20,425 nt of DNA, taken from Spirochaetota bacterium. GTDB lineage: Bacteria > Spirochaetota > Spirochaetia > DSM-27196 > PWMO01. Under the pieces are notes generated by a model. The model did no database searches and was not told where the DNA came from. It saw nothing but the letters and a program-made list of their open reading frames with translations. Each line of letters starts with the position of its first letter. Within the stretch, counting starts at the first letter, position 1. Shown here piece after piece: positions 7,514 to 15,258 of this stretch. The translations under genes and the position numbers were made by a program. The stretch is taken from the NCBI GenBank assembly GCA_009908735.1, contig JAAAOR010000066.1:1-20425 (forward strand). The letters are read 5' to 3'.

Positions 7514-7526
7514 GCTCGTCGCGCTA

Positions 7527-7547
7527 CTAACGCGTTAGGGCATGCCC
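7527..7547. promoter_or_regulatory. Two adjoining palindromes upstream of the GAPDH promoter
   Basis: CTAACGCGTTAG (7527-7538) is a perfect 12-bp palindrome and GGGCATGCCC (7538-7547) a perfect 10-bp palindrome; they share one base. They sit 13 bases upstream of the -35 box, a usual place for an activator or repressor. The bound protein is unknown. Confidence 0.4.
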
Positions 7548-7626
7548 GAATTAGAAGTGAGGGGCCGACGCCGCACGGCGCCGCCGCGCCCGCAGCCCTG
7601 AGTCGACAGACGAGCCCGAGGCCCAC

Positions 7627-8712
7627 TCAGCCGTTTTTTTGGGCGAACTCCCTCATGAACTCGGCGAGGGCCTGGGCGCTTTCGAGGGGCATGGCATTGT
7701 AAAGCGACGCCCGAACACCACCGACGCTGCGGTGTCCCTTGAGTCCGAGCATGTTCGCCCGTTCAGCCTCTTGTACGAAGAGGGTTTCAAGCTCTTCGCT
7801 CGGTAATCTGAAGACCACGTTCATGGTTGAGCGGTAGGCACGATCAACCGGCGAAACGTAAAAGCCACCGCTTGCCTCGATCGTCTGGTAGATCAGTCCG
7901 GCCTTCTCCTCGTTTCGCTTCTCGGCGCCTTCGATGCCGCCGTTGGATTTGAGCCAGTGGAGTACCTTATTCATTGCGTAGATAGAAAAGACCGGCGGGG
8001 TATTGTAGAGTGAGGTCTTTTGGACATGGGTGGCGTAGCTCAGATAGGCGGGAAGATCGTTCCGCGCGTTTTCGAGCATACTTTCACTAATTATGACGAC
8101 GGTGACCCCGGCTGGGCCGAGATTCTTCTGCGCTCCGGCGTAGATGAGATCTAACTGGCCGATCGGGATCCTGCGTCCCGCAATATCGCTCGACATGTCG
8201 CACACAATGGGGACCGAGCCGGTGTCGGGAAACTGCTTCCACTGCAGCCCGCCGATGGTTTCGTTGCTGGTCAAATGCAGGTAGGTCGCATCGGGGTTCA
8301 CAGAGACGGACGCAGGGGCGGGGAGGCTCGTGTAGTTCTGCTCGGCGCCATCGAAGAGGATGTTCACCGTGCCGAGCTTTTGAGCGTCGGAGAGGGCCTT
8401 CTTCGCCCACGCCCCGCTTACCACCATATCGCAGCTGCGGTGATCGCCGAGAAAGTTCAAAGGCACCATCGCGAACTGCATTGTTGCGCCACCGGCGAGA
8501 AGCAGCACGTGGCGATCCTCCGGCACCTCGAGAAGCTCCCGAATAAGCTCAACGGTCTCGCTGTGGATGGCGTCATACATCTTGCTTCGATGGCTGGTCT
8601 CGATCATGGACAGGCCGGCGCCCTTGTAATCGAGCATCTCTTCCTGAAGCTCTTTGAGGACGCCGACGGGTAGCGTCGAGGGACCTGCATAGAAATTGTA
8701 CTTCCGGGCCAT
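7627..8712 (-). CDS. serC: Phosphoserine aminotransferase
   Basis: A 361-residue PLP enzyme that transaminates 3-phosphohydroxypyruvate with glutamate to phosphoserine in serine synthesis. It can also act on the pyridoxal-pathway intermediate in some bacteria. The protein begins RKYNFYAGPSTLP, the family hallmark. HVLLLAGGATMQFAMVPLNF follows, the PLP lysine is K196 in IYAGAQKNLGPAGV, and the end holds GHRSVGGVRASLYNAM. All of these are standard for SerC. GAGGAG six bases before the ATG is a good ribosome site. It is transcribed towards GAPDH with 184 bases between them, and the divergent gene is the hydrolase. serA and serB are not in the window. The coding end includes a run of seven A, near the stop. 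Confidence 0.97.
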   Translation of the reverse strand: MARKYNFYAGPSTLPVGVLKELQEEMLDYKGAGLSMIETSHRSKMYDAIHSETVELIRELLEVPEDRHVLLLAGGATMQFAMVPLNFLGDHRSCDMVVSGAWAKKALSDAQKLGTVNILFDGAEQNYTSLPAPASVSVNPDATYLHLTSNETIGGLQWKQFPDTGSVPIVCDMSSDIAGRRIPIGQLDLIYAGAQKNLGPAGVTVVIISESMLENARNDLPAYLSYATHVQKTSLYNTPPVFSIYAMNKVLHWLKSNGGIEGAEKRNEEKAGLIYQTIEASGGFYVSPVDRAYRSTMNVVFRLPSEELETLFVQEAERANMLGLKGHRSVGGVRASLYNAMPLESAQALAEFMREFAQKNG

Positions 8713-8745
8713 TCTTATCTCCTCGGTTACACTGGATGCCGAGTA

Positions 8746-8775
8746 ATGCTACTCCAGGCGCACCGGTGTGGTCAA
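8746..8775 (-). promoter_or_regulatory. Candidate promoter of serC
   Basis: On the minus strand TTGACC (complement of 8770-8775) and TAGCAT (complement of 8746-8751) are 18 bases apart, leaving about 25-30 nt of leader. It uses the same -35 word and spacing as the leuA candidate. Confidence 0.4.
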
Positions 8776-8804
8776 ATGGCTTCGCCCCGAATAGACTTCC
8801 CCGT

Positions 8805-9893
8805 ATGAGGCGCATCGACGATAGATTCGAGACGCGAGATGGAGTGTCCCTGGCGCGCACGGCATGGGACCCGGCCGGTGGACGAGCCGTTGAGGCACAC
8901 GGGGACGGAGGACTACGCCCCGGGGTGCTTATCATTCACGGCATGGCGGAGCATCGCATGCGCTATGCCGATCTCGGCGAAGCGCTTGCCGCCCGGGGCT
9001 TTGTAGTGTGGGCGTACGACCAGCGAGGCCATGGTGACACGGCGCAGGGTCCCGAATCGAGGCGCCACATTGCACCTGGCGACGACTGGATGGCCCTCGT
9101 GGAAGACGCCGGAGAGCTACTCTCGGCGCTCGCGCGCGCACTTGCCGGCGACGAGGCTACCAGGACGGAGGCAGCCTCGATCGAGGCCGCCGACACCAAG
9201 GCAAGGGGGGCCGGAATCATGGCTGGAAGCCGAGCCGCTCCCCGAACCGGCGGCCCGATTTTCGCGTTAGGGCACAGCATGGGCTCGCTGGTGCTTCGTG
9301 ACACGCTCCGCAATCCTCCGTCCCCGCTCTGCGCTGCTATCTTGATGGGAACGGCTGGGTCCGGCGGACTAAAGGCGGCGGTCGGCAGGGCGCTCGCGGC
9401 GATCATTGCGGCTTTCAGGCCGCCGCACGGACCCTCAAAGTTTTTGAACGACCTCACCTTTGGTCCGTACAACCACGATATCGCGCATGCCGAGACGCAG
9501 TTCGACTGGCTTTCCCGCGACCCCCACGAGGTGCGTCGGTACATCGAAGATCCTTTCTGCGGCGAGGTTATGTCCGCCCACTTTTACCGTGAGCTCACGC
9601 GAGGAATCATGCGGGTGAGCTCTCGTGAGGCAATCGCTGCGATTCCACATGAGACCTCACTATTGCTGATGTCGGGGACGGAGGACCCCGTCGGCCGCGC
9701 GGGCCGAGGTGTTCGCGAGGTTGCCGATCGCCTCGAGCGCGCCGGGCATCCAAGCGTTGAGCTTCGCCTCAGAGCCGGCGCGCGCCACGAGTTACTCCAC
9801 GAGGTGGATCGCGGGGAAGTTGTCCGCGAGATCGCCGACTGGCTCGAACATCAGGTGGCTACTTGCCAAAACCGCCCTCATCTACAAGAATGA
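8805..9893 (+). CDS. Alpha/beta-hydrolase, monoacylglycerol-lipase-like
   Basis: A 362-residue serine hydrolase of the Hydrolase_4 (lysophospholipase/monoacylglycerol lipase) type, probably cytoplasmic or membrane-associated. The oxyanion region is LIIHGMAEHRMRYADL and the strand WAYDQRGHGDT follows. The nucleophile is S158 in GHSMGS, and the likely acid and base are D294 (SGTEDPVG) and H328 (ARHELLH). It is longer than typical members (about 270-310) because of an Ala/Glu-rich stretch before the nucleophile, which holds a partial GGACGGAGG copy. The start is uncertain. The ATG at 8805 matches where family proteins begin, whereas the ATG at 8736 would add 23 unlike residues and overlap the serC promoter. 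Neither has a ribosome site. A TAGACT box at 8792-8797 suggests a leaderless transcript from 8805. The substrate is likely a glyceride or other ester, but this is not determined. Confidence 0.85.
   Translation: MRRIDDRFETRDGVSLARTAWDPAGGRAVEAHGDGGLRPGVLIIHGMAEHRMRYADLGEALAARGFVVWAYDQRGHGDTAQGPESRRHIAPGDDWMALVEDAGELLSALARALAGDEATRTEAASIEAADTKARGAGIMAGSRAAPRTGGPIFALGHSMGSLVLRDTLRNPPSPLCAAILMGTAGSGGLKAAVGRALAAIIAAFRPPHGPSKFLNDLTFGPYNHDIAHAETQFDWLSRDPHEVRRYIEDPFCGEVMSAHFYRELTRGIMRVSSREAIAAIPHETSLLLMSGTEDPVGRAGRGVREVADRLERAGHPSVELRLRAGARHELLHEVDRGEVVREIADWLEHQVATCQNRPHLQE
8901..8911 (+). repeat. GGGGACGGAGG word, exact copy in the hydrolase gene
   Basis: Exact consensus, sense strand, read as Gly-Asp-Gly-Gly, in a variable loop just before the first conserved strand. 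Confidence 0.85.
9163..9171 (+). repeat. GGACGGAGG, partial copy in the hydrolase gene
   Basis: Nine consensus bases, sense strand, read as Arg-Thr-Glu within the Ala/Glu-rich stretch that makes this hydrolase long. Confidence 0.5.
9315..9325 (-). repeat. GGGGACGGAGG word, exact antisense copy in the hydrolase gene
   Basis: Exact consensus on the strand opposite the gene. The coding strand reads Pro-Pro-Ser-Pro shortly after the nucleophile helix. Confidence 0.8.
9674..9684 (+). repeat. GGGGACGGAGG word, exact copy at the hydrolase acid residue
   Basis: Exact consensus, sense strand, read as Gly-Thr-Glu next to D294. Since GTxDPV is natural in this fold, this copy could have arisen from protein sequence alone. 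Confidence 0.75.
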
Positions 9894-9917
9894 GCGCATG
9901 CTCGAGGGAGGACGCGC

Positions 9918-10163
9918 GTGCGCAATCAGATAGGGGCGGCACTCATATTCGGTCTGCTTGGTTTGACCGTGGGATATTTGATATTCGGCCGTGTTGGCGG
10001 CGAGTTCGTGGCAATCACCGATTTGATCCGGCTGCCCGACAACATCTTTCAGGAGTTCGGTGAGGCATTCCGCGGCATCCGCGAGATTCGCAGGAACATC
10101 CTCATCTCCGGCGCAGTGGGCCTCGGTGTCGGCGTCCTTTACAGCGCCCTGCGGCGACGGTAG
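9918..10163 (+). CDS. Small two-helix membrane protein
   Basis: An 81-residue protein of unknown function. It begins with GTG at 9918, preceded by GGGAGGA at good spacing. Hydrophobic helices lie at about residues 5-24 (IGAALIFGLLGLTVGYLIFG) and 62-77 (ILISGAVGLGVGVLYSAL). A charged amphipathic segment with several Glu and Arg separates them, and the protein ends in three arginines. The positive-inside rule suggests the C-terminus faces the cytoplasm. It follows the hydrolase gene by 24 bases on the same strand, so the two are probably cotranscribed. It might anchor or regulate the hydrolase at the membrane, but nothing in the sequence proves this. Confidence 0.75.
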   Translation: MRNQIGAALIFGLLGLTVGYLIFGRVGGEFVAITDLIRLPDNIFQEFGEAFRGIREIRRNILISGAVGLGVGVLYSALRRR

Positions 10164-10292
10164 TCTCGGCGGCGTTGCCGCAGCGGGTCCCTCGCCGGCC
10201 GATCTCCCTCGCCGACGGGGATGAACGCCGCGCAACTCGCGAGCCTGCTCGGCCGCCGCGATCCGATCGCCCGCCCGCCTCGGCGTCGAACG

Positions 10293-11855
10293 CTACTTCA
10301 GGCCCAGCAGGCGCCCGTAGGCGGCGAGCTCGGCGCCGGGATTCCCGCCAAGCACTTCTTTGGTAAGCTTTTTTCCGAGCTGCACACCTTCCTGATCGAA
10401 GCTGTTGATATTCCACGCGAAGCCCTGAAACATCACTTTGTTTTCGTAGTGCGACAGAAGCGCCCCGAGAACCCTCGGTGTCAGTCTTTCGCCGTAGAGC
10501 AGGGTCGAGGGGCGATTCCCCTCGAAGTTCTTGTTTGGATTCTCATCACTCTTGCCCATGGCGAAGGCCACGATCTGAGCGACGAGATTTGCAACGAGCT
10601 TGGTTTGGCTCGCCGAGTGGTCAAACTCCACATCTTCGCCTCGCTGCGACTGCCGGAAACCGAGAAATTGCAGCGGGATGATGTCGGTGCCCTGATGCAA
10701 GAGCTGATAAAAGCTGTGCTGACCGTTGGTCCCAGGCTCGCCGAACACCAACGGGCCGGTGGGGTAGGGCACCCGCGCGCCGTCACGGTTCACGCTCTTG
10801 CCGTTGCTCTCCATGTCGAGCTGCTGCAGGTGAGCGGGGAATCGCGAAAGTGCCTGGCTGTAGCCTAGAACGTTTCGCTCGTACACACCGATCATGGCGT
10901 CCATGAGGATTGCGTTGGCCCGGATGTCCGGCTCGAGCGCGGCCCTATCGCCTGCGTGAGCACCGGCGAGAAACTCCTCGAAGACTTCGGGCCCGAAAGC
11001 GAGGCTCAGGACGCAGCCCCCCACCGCGCTGGTGCTCGAGTAGCGCCCGCCGATATAGTCATCAATAAAGAAGGCATCGAGATATTCTCCCGAACGTGCG
11101 AGGGGGCTTGTCTCCGAGGTGACCGCCACCATGTGGCTCCGCGGATTGAGTCCGCGAATATCGCGCTCGCGCATCTTTTCTATCACGAAAGCCTCGTTGG
11201 TTAGGGTCTCCTGCGTGGTGCCGCTTTTAGACACGAGGATAAAGAGGGTCGTCTCGGGATCCACGGCCGAGATCACGTCGCCCGCGTCGTCGGGGTCCAC
11301 GTTGGAGATGAAGTACGCCTCGAGCTTCGGCTTCTCACCGGTTCCCGCAACGTAGTTTTGCAAGGCGAGGTACATCGCCCGCGGGCCAAGGTCAGAGCCG
11401 CCGATACCGATTTGCACCACGGTATCAAACGGCTTGCCGGTTGAGCCGGTGATGCGCTCGCTGTGAACGGCGCGGGCGAAGTCGGCGATCCGCGATTGCT
11501 GCTGCGTGTAGAACTCTCGCTTATCTTGCTCTTGTACCCTGACGGGGTTGCCGAGCTGTCCACGGGTCAGGTGATGGAGAACCATGCGGTCCTCGCCGGT
11601 GTTCATGACCTCCCCGTCGAGGAGTGCATGATACTTCTCGATGAGCTGCTGCTCGCCTGCGAGCGCGCCGAGTGCATTGACGACCTCCACGCTCGTGGGT
11701 GTCGCCGCGTAGTTAAAGCGCAGGCCCTCGGCGGCGGGAATGTCGGATGATTCGATACGCTCGACATCGAGGTCGGCGACCGTCGGTGGGGCGAGATCTC
11801 GCAGGTGCGCAACCGCGTCGGCACTGTCGAGGTTTCGGTAGGTAATATCGGCCAT
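10293..11855 (-). CDS. pgi: Glucose-6-phosphate isomerase
   Basis: A 520-residue cytoplasmic enzyme interconverting glucose 6-phosphate and fructose 6-phosphate. Key segments are IGIGGSDLGPRA (149-160), the sugar-phosphate-binding VSKSGTTQET (208-217), then GGRYSSTSAVG, MESNGKSV and HSFYQLLHQGTDIIP near the C-terminal half. These identify a full-length classical PGI. The ATG at 11855 follows an AGGAG ribosome site at about 8 bases. The frame stays open upstream into argG, but that part is a shadow. The gene begins 56 bases after the argG stop on the same strand with no visible terminator, so transcription from the arginine operon may run into it. No clear promoter is seen in the 56-base gap. 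The end converges with the small membrane-protein gene across about 130 bases that hold nothing I can name. Confidence 0.96.
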   Translation of the reverse strand: MADITYRNLDSADAVAHLRDLAPPTVADLDVERIESSDIPAAEGLRFNYAATPTSVEVVNALGALAGEQQLIEKYHALLDGEVMNTGEDRMVLHHLTRGQLGNPVRVQEQDKREFYTQQQSRIADFARAVHSERITGSTGKPFDTVVQIGIGGSDLGPRAMYLALQNYVAGTGEKPKLEAYFISNVDPDDAGDVISAVDPETTLFILVSKSGTTQETLTNEAFVIEKMRERDIRGLNPRSHMVAVTSETSPLARSGEYLDAFFIDDYIGGRYSSTSAVGGCVLSLAFGPEVFEEFLAGAHAGDRAALEPDIRANAILMDAMIGVYERNVLGYSQALSRFPAHLQQLDMESNGKSVNRDGARVPYPTGPLVFGEPGTNGQHSFYQLLHQGTDIIPLQFLGFRQSQRGEDVEFDHSASQTKLVANLVAQIVAFAMGKSDENPNKNFEGNRPSTLLYGERLTPRVLGALLSHYENKVMFQGFAWNINSFDQEGVQLGKKLTKEVLGGNPGAELAAYGRLLGLK

Positions 11856-11911
11856 GTTTCGGGTCTCCTGGGTCTTCGTGCGTCCTGCGTTTTCCGGCGT
11901 GCTTCTCGTGT

Positions 11912-13180
11912 CTACTTCTCGTGAAAGCCGGCCATCGCGCGCATCTCGCGGGCCGGACCGTCTGCCGAGCTGTCGTGCCGGTGCACGATTGAGGCGACGC
12001 CGGTGGCAAGACCGTAGAGTTTGATAAAGCCGGTAGCATCCTTGTGATCGTATGTGCTCTCGCCGAATGAGGCGAGGTCTTCGAGGTAGAGCGAGTAGGG
12101 CGATGTCCGCCCGGTGATGATGACGTTGCCCTTGTAGAGCGCAAGGCGCACGGAGCCGGTGACGTACTCGGCTGCCTGTCGCATGTAGGCGTCCATCGAC
12201 TCGCGGAAGTGAGTGAACCACTTGCCCGCGTAGATCACGTCGGCGTACTTGAGCGCGAGTTGATTCTTCATGCCGAGGGTGTCGAAATCGAGCGTAACCA
12301 TCTCAAGCTCGCGGAGTGCCCGGTAGAGGATGGTGCCCGCCGGCGTTTCGTAGACGCCGCGGCTTTTCATCCCCACGACACGGGTTTCTACCAGGTCGGT
12401 CCGCCCGATTGCATTCTCCCGACCGATATCGTTGAGCCTGCGAACCAGCTCACGGGGTTTCATCTTCTTTCCGTCGATTGCGACCGGCAGGCCCTTTTCG
12501 AAGTCGATCGTGAGCTCCGTCTCCTCGTCGGGGGCTTCCTTGGGAGACTTCGTCAAGAGAAACATCTCATCGTTCGGACGATTCCAGGTATTCTCGAGCT
12601 CACCGCCCTCGTGGCTCATGTGCCAGAGATTCCAGTCGCGGGAGTAGATGTTGTTCTTTGAGATGTCCCCGAGGGGGATGCCGCGCTGCTTTGCGTAGTC
12701 GATGGCCTGCTCGCGCGAGTTGATGTCCCACATGCGCCAGGGCGCGATCACCTGTAAGTGGGGTCCGAGCGCCTTGTAGGTGAGCTCGAAACGTACCTGG
12801 TCGTTTCCCTTGCCGGTGCAACCATGAGCAACCGCGTCCGCCCCTTCCTCCACTGCAACCTGCACCTGGTGCTTAGCCTGCAGCGGGCGCGCCACCGAGG
12901 TGCCGAGGAGGTATTTCCCCTCGTAGACCGCACCGGCGCGCAGCATCGGGAAGATGAAGTCCTCGACGAACTCGTCACGGACATCGATGATATGCAGCTT
13001 CGATGCGCCTGAGGCCTTCGCCTTGTCCTCGAGCTGATCCCAATCCTCTTCCTGGCCGACGTTGGTACATACGCCGATGACCTCGGCGTTGTTGTAGTTT
13101 TCCCGCAGCCAAGGGATGATAATCGACGTGTCAAGGCCGCCGGAATAGGCCAAAACGATCTTTTTGATGTCTGAGCTCAT
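11912..13180 (-). CDS. argG: Argininosuccinate synthase
   Basis: A 422-residue cytoplasmic ligase joining citrulline and aspartate at the cost of ATP to form argininosuccinate, the penultimate step of arginine synthesis. The N-terminal nucleotide-binding motif is AYSGGLDTS (11-19). Further family segments are CTNVGQEEDW, HGCTGKGNDQVRFE, SREQAIDYAKQRGIP and IGRTDLVETRVVGMKSRGVYETPAGT. Length is close to or slightly above the usual 400-410. The ATG overlaps the argD stop (ATGA), and AAGGAG lies inside the end of argD. It is therefore translationally coupled in the argR-argC-argB-argD-argG operon. argH, argF and argJ are not in the window, so the pathway is completed elsewhere. Confidence 0.97.
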   Translation of the reverse strand: MSSDIKKIVLAYSGGLDTSIIIPWLRENYNNAEVIGVCTNVGQEEDWDQLEDKAKASGASKLHIIDVRDEFVEDFIFPMLRAGAVYEGKYLLGTSVARPLQAKHQVQVAVEEGADAVAHGCTGKGNDQVRFELTYKALGPHLQVIAPWRMWDINSREQAIDYAKQRGIPLGDISKNNIYSRDWNLWHMSHEGGELENTWNRPNDEMFLLTKSPKEAPDEETELTIDFEKGLPVAIDGKKMKPRELVRRLNDIGRENAIGRTDLVETRVVGMKSRGVYETPAGTILYRALRELEMVTLDFDTLGMKNQLALKYADVIYAGKWFTHFRESMDAYMRQAAEYVTGSVRLALYKGNVIITGRTSPYSLYLEDLASFGESTYDHKDATGFIKLYGLATGVASIVHRHDSSADGPAREMRAMAGFHEK

Positions 13181-14421
13181 GCCAAAACTCCTTTGAACTC
13201 CTCTGCGATGTGAGACAGGGTGACCTCCAGAAGGCCGAGGCCGCGGTCTACCTCGTCCGGCGTGATCACGAGCGGCGGAGCGATACGAATGATGTTCCCG
13301 CCGGACTTGAGAATGAGTAACCCGTTCTCGCGTGCTACGGCGAGGATGCGGGACATGATCTCGGCCGTCCGGTCCTCGGGTGTCGCCACTTCGAGCCCCC
13401 GTAGCATCCCCAGTCCGCGGATACCGGTAATGAAACCGAAACGCTCAACGAGAGCCGCGAGTCCCCGCTCGAGATGCTCGGCGGTCACTCTAACCTGTGC
13501 GAGAAACTCCAGGTCGCTCACGATATCCCAGACCCGCCGGGCTACGGCCGTGGTCACGGGGCCGCCCCCGAAGGTGGAGCCGTGGTCACCCACATGCAGG
13601 GTGTCATTGACCTTCGCCGGGATCAGGGTTGCCGAAAGCGGCAGACCGCCGGCAAGCGGCTTGGAGAGGCTCACGATGTCGGGCTCGAGGCCGACGGCCT
13701 CAGCGCCGTAGAGGAAGCCGGTTCGTCCGAGGCCGGTCTGTATTTCATCGCCTATGAGGATCACGTCATGCTTCGTGGTGAGTTCATTGAGCGCCTGGGC
13801 GAACTCCCGCGTCATCACCCGCAGGCCGCCCTCGCCCTGCACGGCCTCCACGATGACCCCGGCAAAGCTCCCATCGAGCGTCTTCTCGAGCGCGTCGGGG
13901 TCGTTGAAGGGTGCCACCTCTACGCCGGGAAGGAGGGGCTCGAACTTCGTGCGGTACTTCGCGCTCGCAGTCACAGAGAGTGAACCCATCGTGCGGCCAT
14001 GGAAGCCGTTGGAGAAGCTGAGGAAGCGGTGATGCTCGGGTCCCTTCGTCGCACCCGCGTAGAGGCGAGCGTATTTCAACGCCGACTCGTTTGCCTCGGC
14101 GCCGCTGTTCCCGAAGTGCACCGCGGCAAACCGCTTTCCCTGCCTGCTCGGAGTGGAGCCGACAAGCGCTCGCCCGAGATCGAGTGCGGGGCGGGTCGTG
14201 TAGAGATTCGACACATGGATGAGCTTCTGCATCTGATCGTGCGCGATTTCGGCGAGGTCGAGACGCCCGTAGCCGAGGGCGTTCACCGCAATGCCGGCGC
14301 CAAGATCTAGATACTGGGTGCCGTCGGTATCCTCAATGTAGATGCCCGCGCCGCGCTCGAACGCAAGGAGCTCTGATGCATAGTTCTTCGGGAAGGGGAG
14401 ATTCCCCGTCTTCGCACTCAT
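13177..14421 (-). CDS. argD: Acetylornithine aminotransferase
   Basis: A 414-residue PLP class-III aminotransferase converting N-acetylglutamate semialdehyde and glutamate to N-acetylornithine. It reads YIEDTDGTQYLDLGAGIAVN near the start and HFGNSGAEANESALKYARLY for the substrate and cofactor site. GDEIQTGLGRTG holds D225, which contacts the PLP pyridine nitrogen, and the PLP lysine is K254 in SLSKPLAGGLPLSA. The ATG overlaps the argB stop as ATGA. Context inside the arg operon supports ArgD over related GABA or ornithine aminotransferases. Such enzymes sometimes also serve lysine synthesis as DapC, which cannot be judged here. Confidence 0.95.
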   Translation of the reverse strand: MSAKTGNLPFPKNYASELLAFERGAGIYIEDTDGTQYLDLGAGIAVNALGYGRLDLAEIAHDQMQKLIHVSNLYTTRPALDLGRALVGSTPSRQGKRFAAVHFGNSGAEANESALKYARLYAGATKGPEHHRFLSFSNGFHGRTMGSLSVTASAKYRTKFEPLLPGVEVAPFNDPDALEKTLDGSFAGVIVEAVQGEGGLRVMTREFAQALNELTTKHDVILIGDEIQTGLGRTGFLYGAEAVGLEPDIVSLSKPLAGGLPLSATLIPAKVNDTLHVGDHGSTFGGGPVTTAVARRVWDIVSDLEFLAQVRVTAEHLERGLAALVERFGFITGIRGLGMLRGLEVATPEDRTAEIMSRILAVARENGLLILKSGGNIIRIAPPLVITPDEVDRGLGLLEVTLSHIAEEFKGVLA

Positions 14422-15245
14422 TGTTCGATCCTCGTTCCGCTGTTTCCGTCCAGTATCTGTCTCAGTGACGCGTCTTCCGTGTAGCTCCCTATGATAACGA
14501 TTCCGACACCCGCATGCAAAGCGGCGACGCTTGATCGTACCTTCGGGATCATTCCACCGGAAATTGCACCCACCGCGATTTCCGCCTCGGCCTCGGTCGG
14601 CGTGAGGCGGCTTATGAGCTCAACCTCGTCCTCCGTCCCCGTTCGCGGTGCGCCCCCGGCGTCCTCCGTCCGTCGCCCGCGCAGGATGCCGGGGACGTCG
14701 GATAGAAACACAAGGGCGTCGGCGGCAAGCAGCATAGCGATTTCCAGGGCGGCGTCGTCCGCGTTGAGGTTGAGGCCTCCTCCGTCCCCATCGGTGAAGG
14801 TCGATGCGACGACGGCGAGATAGCCGGCGTCGAGCACATGCTCGAGAAACGCGGGGTCTCGCGAGACGACCCGCCCGGTACGGCTCGCGCTGCCGTCGGG
14901 ACGGAAAACGGGCGTTCCGGTCAGCAGCCCGCCGTCGGAGGCGCAGATGCCGGCACATCGCACGCCGGCTCTCTGAAACCGACGCGCCACCCGCTTGTTG
15001 ACGAGCCCGGCGAGCACCATGTCGACGACCTCCATTTCCTCCTCGCCGGTCATGCGAACGCCGTCGGCGAACTCCGAGGTAATTCCGAGCCGCGCGGCAT
15101 AGTCGGTGACCTCGGCTCCGCCTCCGTGGACGAGTACGATGCGAGAGTCTTCGAGGGCAGCGATGTCGGCCACGAGGTGCTCCAGCACACCCGGGCTCGA
15201 GAGCGTGCGTCCCCCGATCTTTACGATGATAGTAGGGCTGTTCAT
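14418..15245 (-). CDS. argB: Acetylglutamate kinase
   Basis: A 275-residue cytoplasmic kinase phosphorylating N-acetylglutamate, the second step of arginine synthesis. Amino-acid-kinase motifs are VKIGGRTL (8-15, K9), VLVHGGGAEV (38-46), MVLAGLVNKRV (76-86), LNLNADDAALEIA (158-170) and ISGGMIPKV (228-236, K235). It lacks the N-terminal helix that arginine-inhibited hexameric forms carry, so feedback inhibition is doubtful (inference). Between the strand VFLSDVPGIL and LTPTEAE lies a loop of about 20 residues where relatives usually have fewer than 10. That loop holds two GGACGGAGG copies 33 bases apart, both read as Thr-Glu-Asp. A third copy lies upstream. Its start has no strong ribosome site and lies 13 bases after the argC stop, suggesting coupled translation. 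Confidence 0.94.
   Translation of the reverse strand: MNSPTIIVKIGGRTLSSPGVLEHLVADIAALEDSRIVLVHGGGAEVTDYAARLGITSEFADGVRMTGEEEMEVVDMVLAGLVNKRVARRFQRAGVRCAGICASDGGLLTGTPVFRPDGSASRTGRVVSRDPAFLEHVLDAGYLAVVASTFTDGDGGGLNLNADDAALEIAMLLAADALVFLSDVPGILRGRRTEDAGGAPRTGTEDEVELISRLTPTEAEAEIAVGAISGGMIPKVRSSVAALHAGVGIVIIGSYTEDASLRQILDGNSGTRIEQ
14630..14640 (-). repeat. GGGGACGGAGG word, exact copy in the argB loop
   Basis: Exact consensus on the sense strand, read as Gly-Thr-Glu-Asp in the enlarged loop of acetylglutamate kinase. Confidence 0.85.
14663..14671 (-). repeat. GGACGGAGG, partial copy in the argB loop
   Basis: Nine consensus bases on the sense strand, read as Arg-Thr-Glu-Asp, 33 bases from the exact copy and in the same orientation. 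Confidence 0.55.
14779..14789 (-). repeat. GGGGACGGAGG word, exact copy in argB
   Basis: Exact consensus on the sense strand, read as Gly-Asp-Gly-Gly just before the conserved NAD motif region LNLNADDAA. Confidence 0.8.
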
Positions 15246-15258
15246 AGGCTATAGTCGC

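Noticed and set aside
7632..7642. Run of seven T on the plus strand near the serC stop
   Set aside because: It is coding sequence of serC (lysine codons), and no plus-strand gene ends there, so it is not a terminator.
8736..8804. Earlier start for the hydrolase
   Set aside because: Adds 23 residues unlike the family, has no ribosome site and would overlap the serC promoter, so 8805 is preferred.
10149..10183. CTGCGGC/GCCGCAG inverted repeat at the end of the small membrane-protein gene
   Set aside because: The stem overlaps the stop codon, has a 21-base loop and no T-tract on either strand, so it is not called a terminator.
11856..12221. N-terminal extension of pgi
   Set aside because: Lies inside argG in another frame and is rich in Arg and Ser; the family start and a ribosome site are at 11855.
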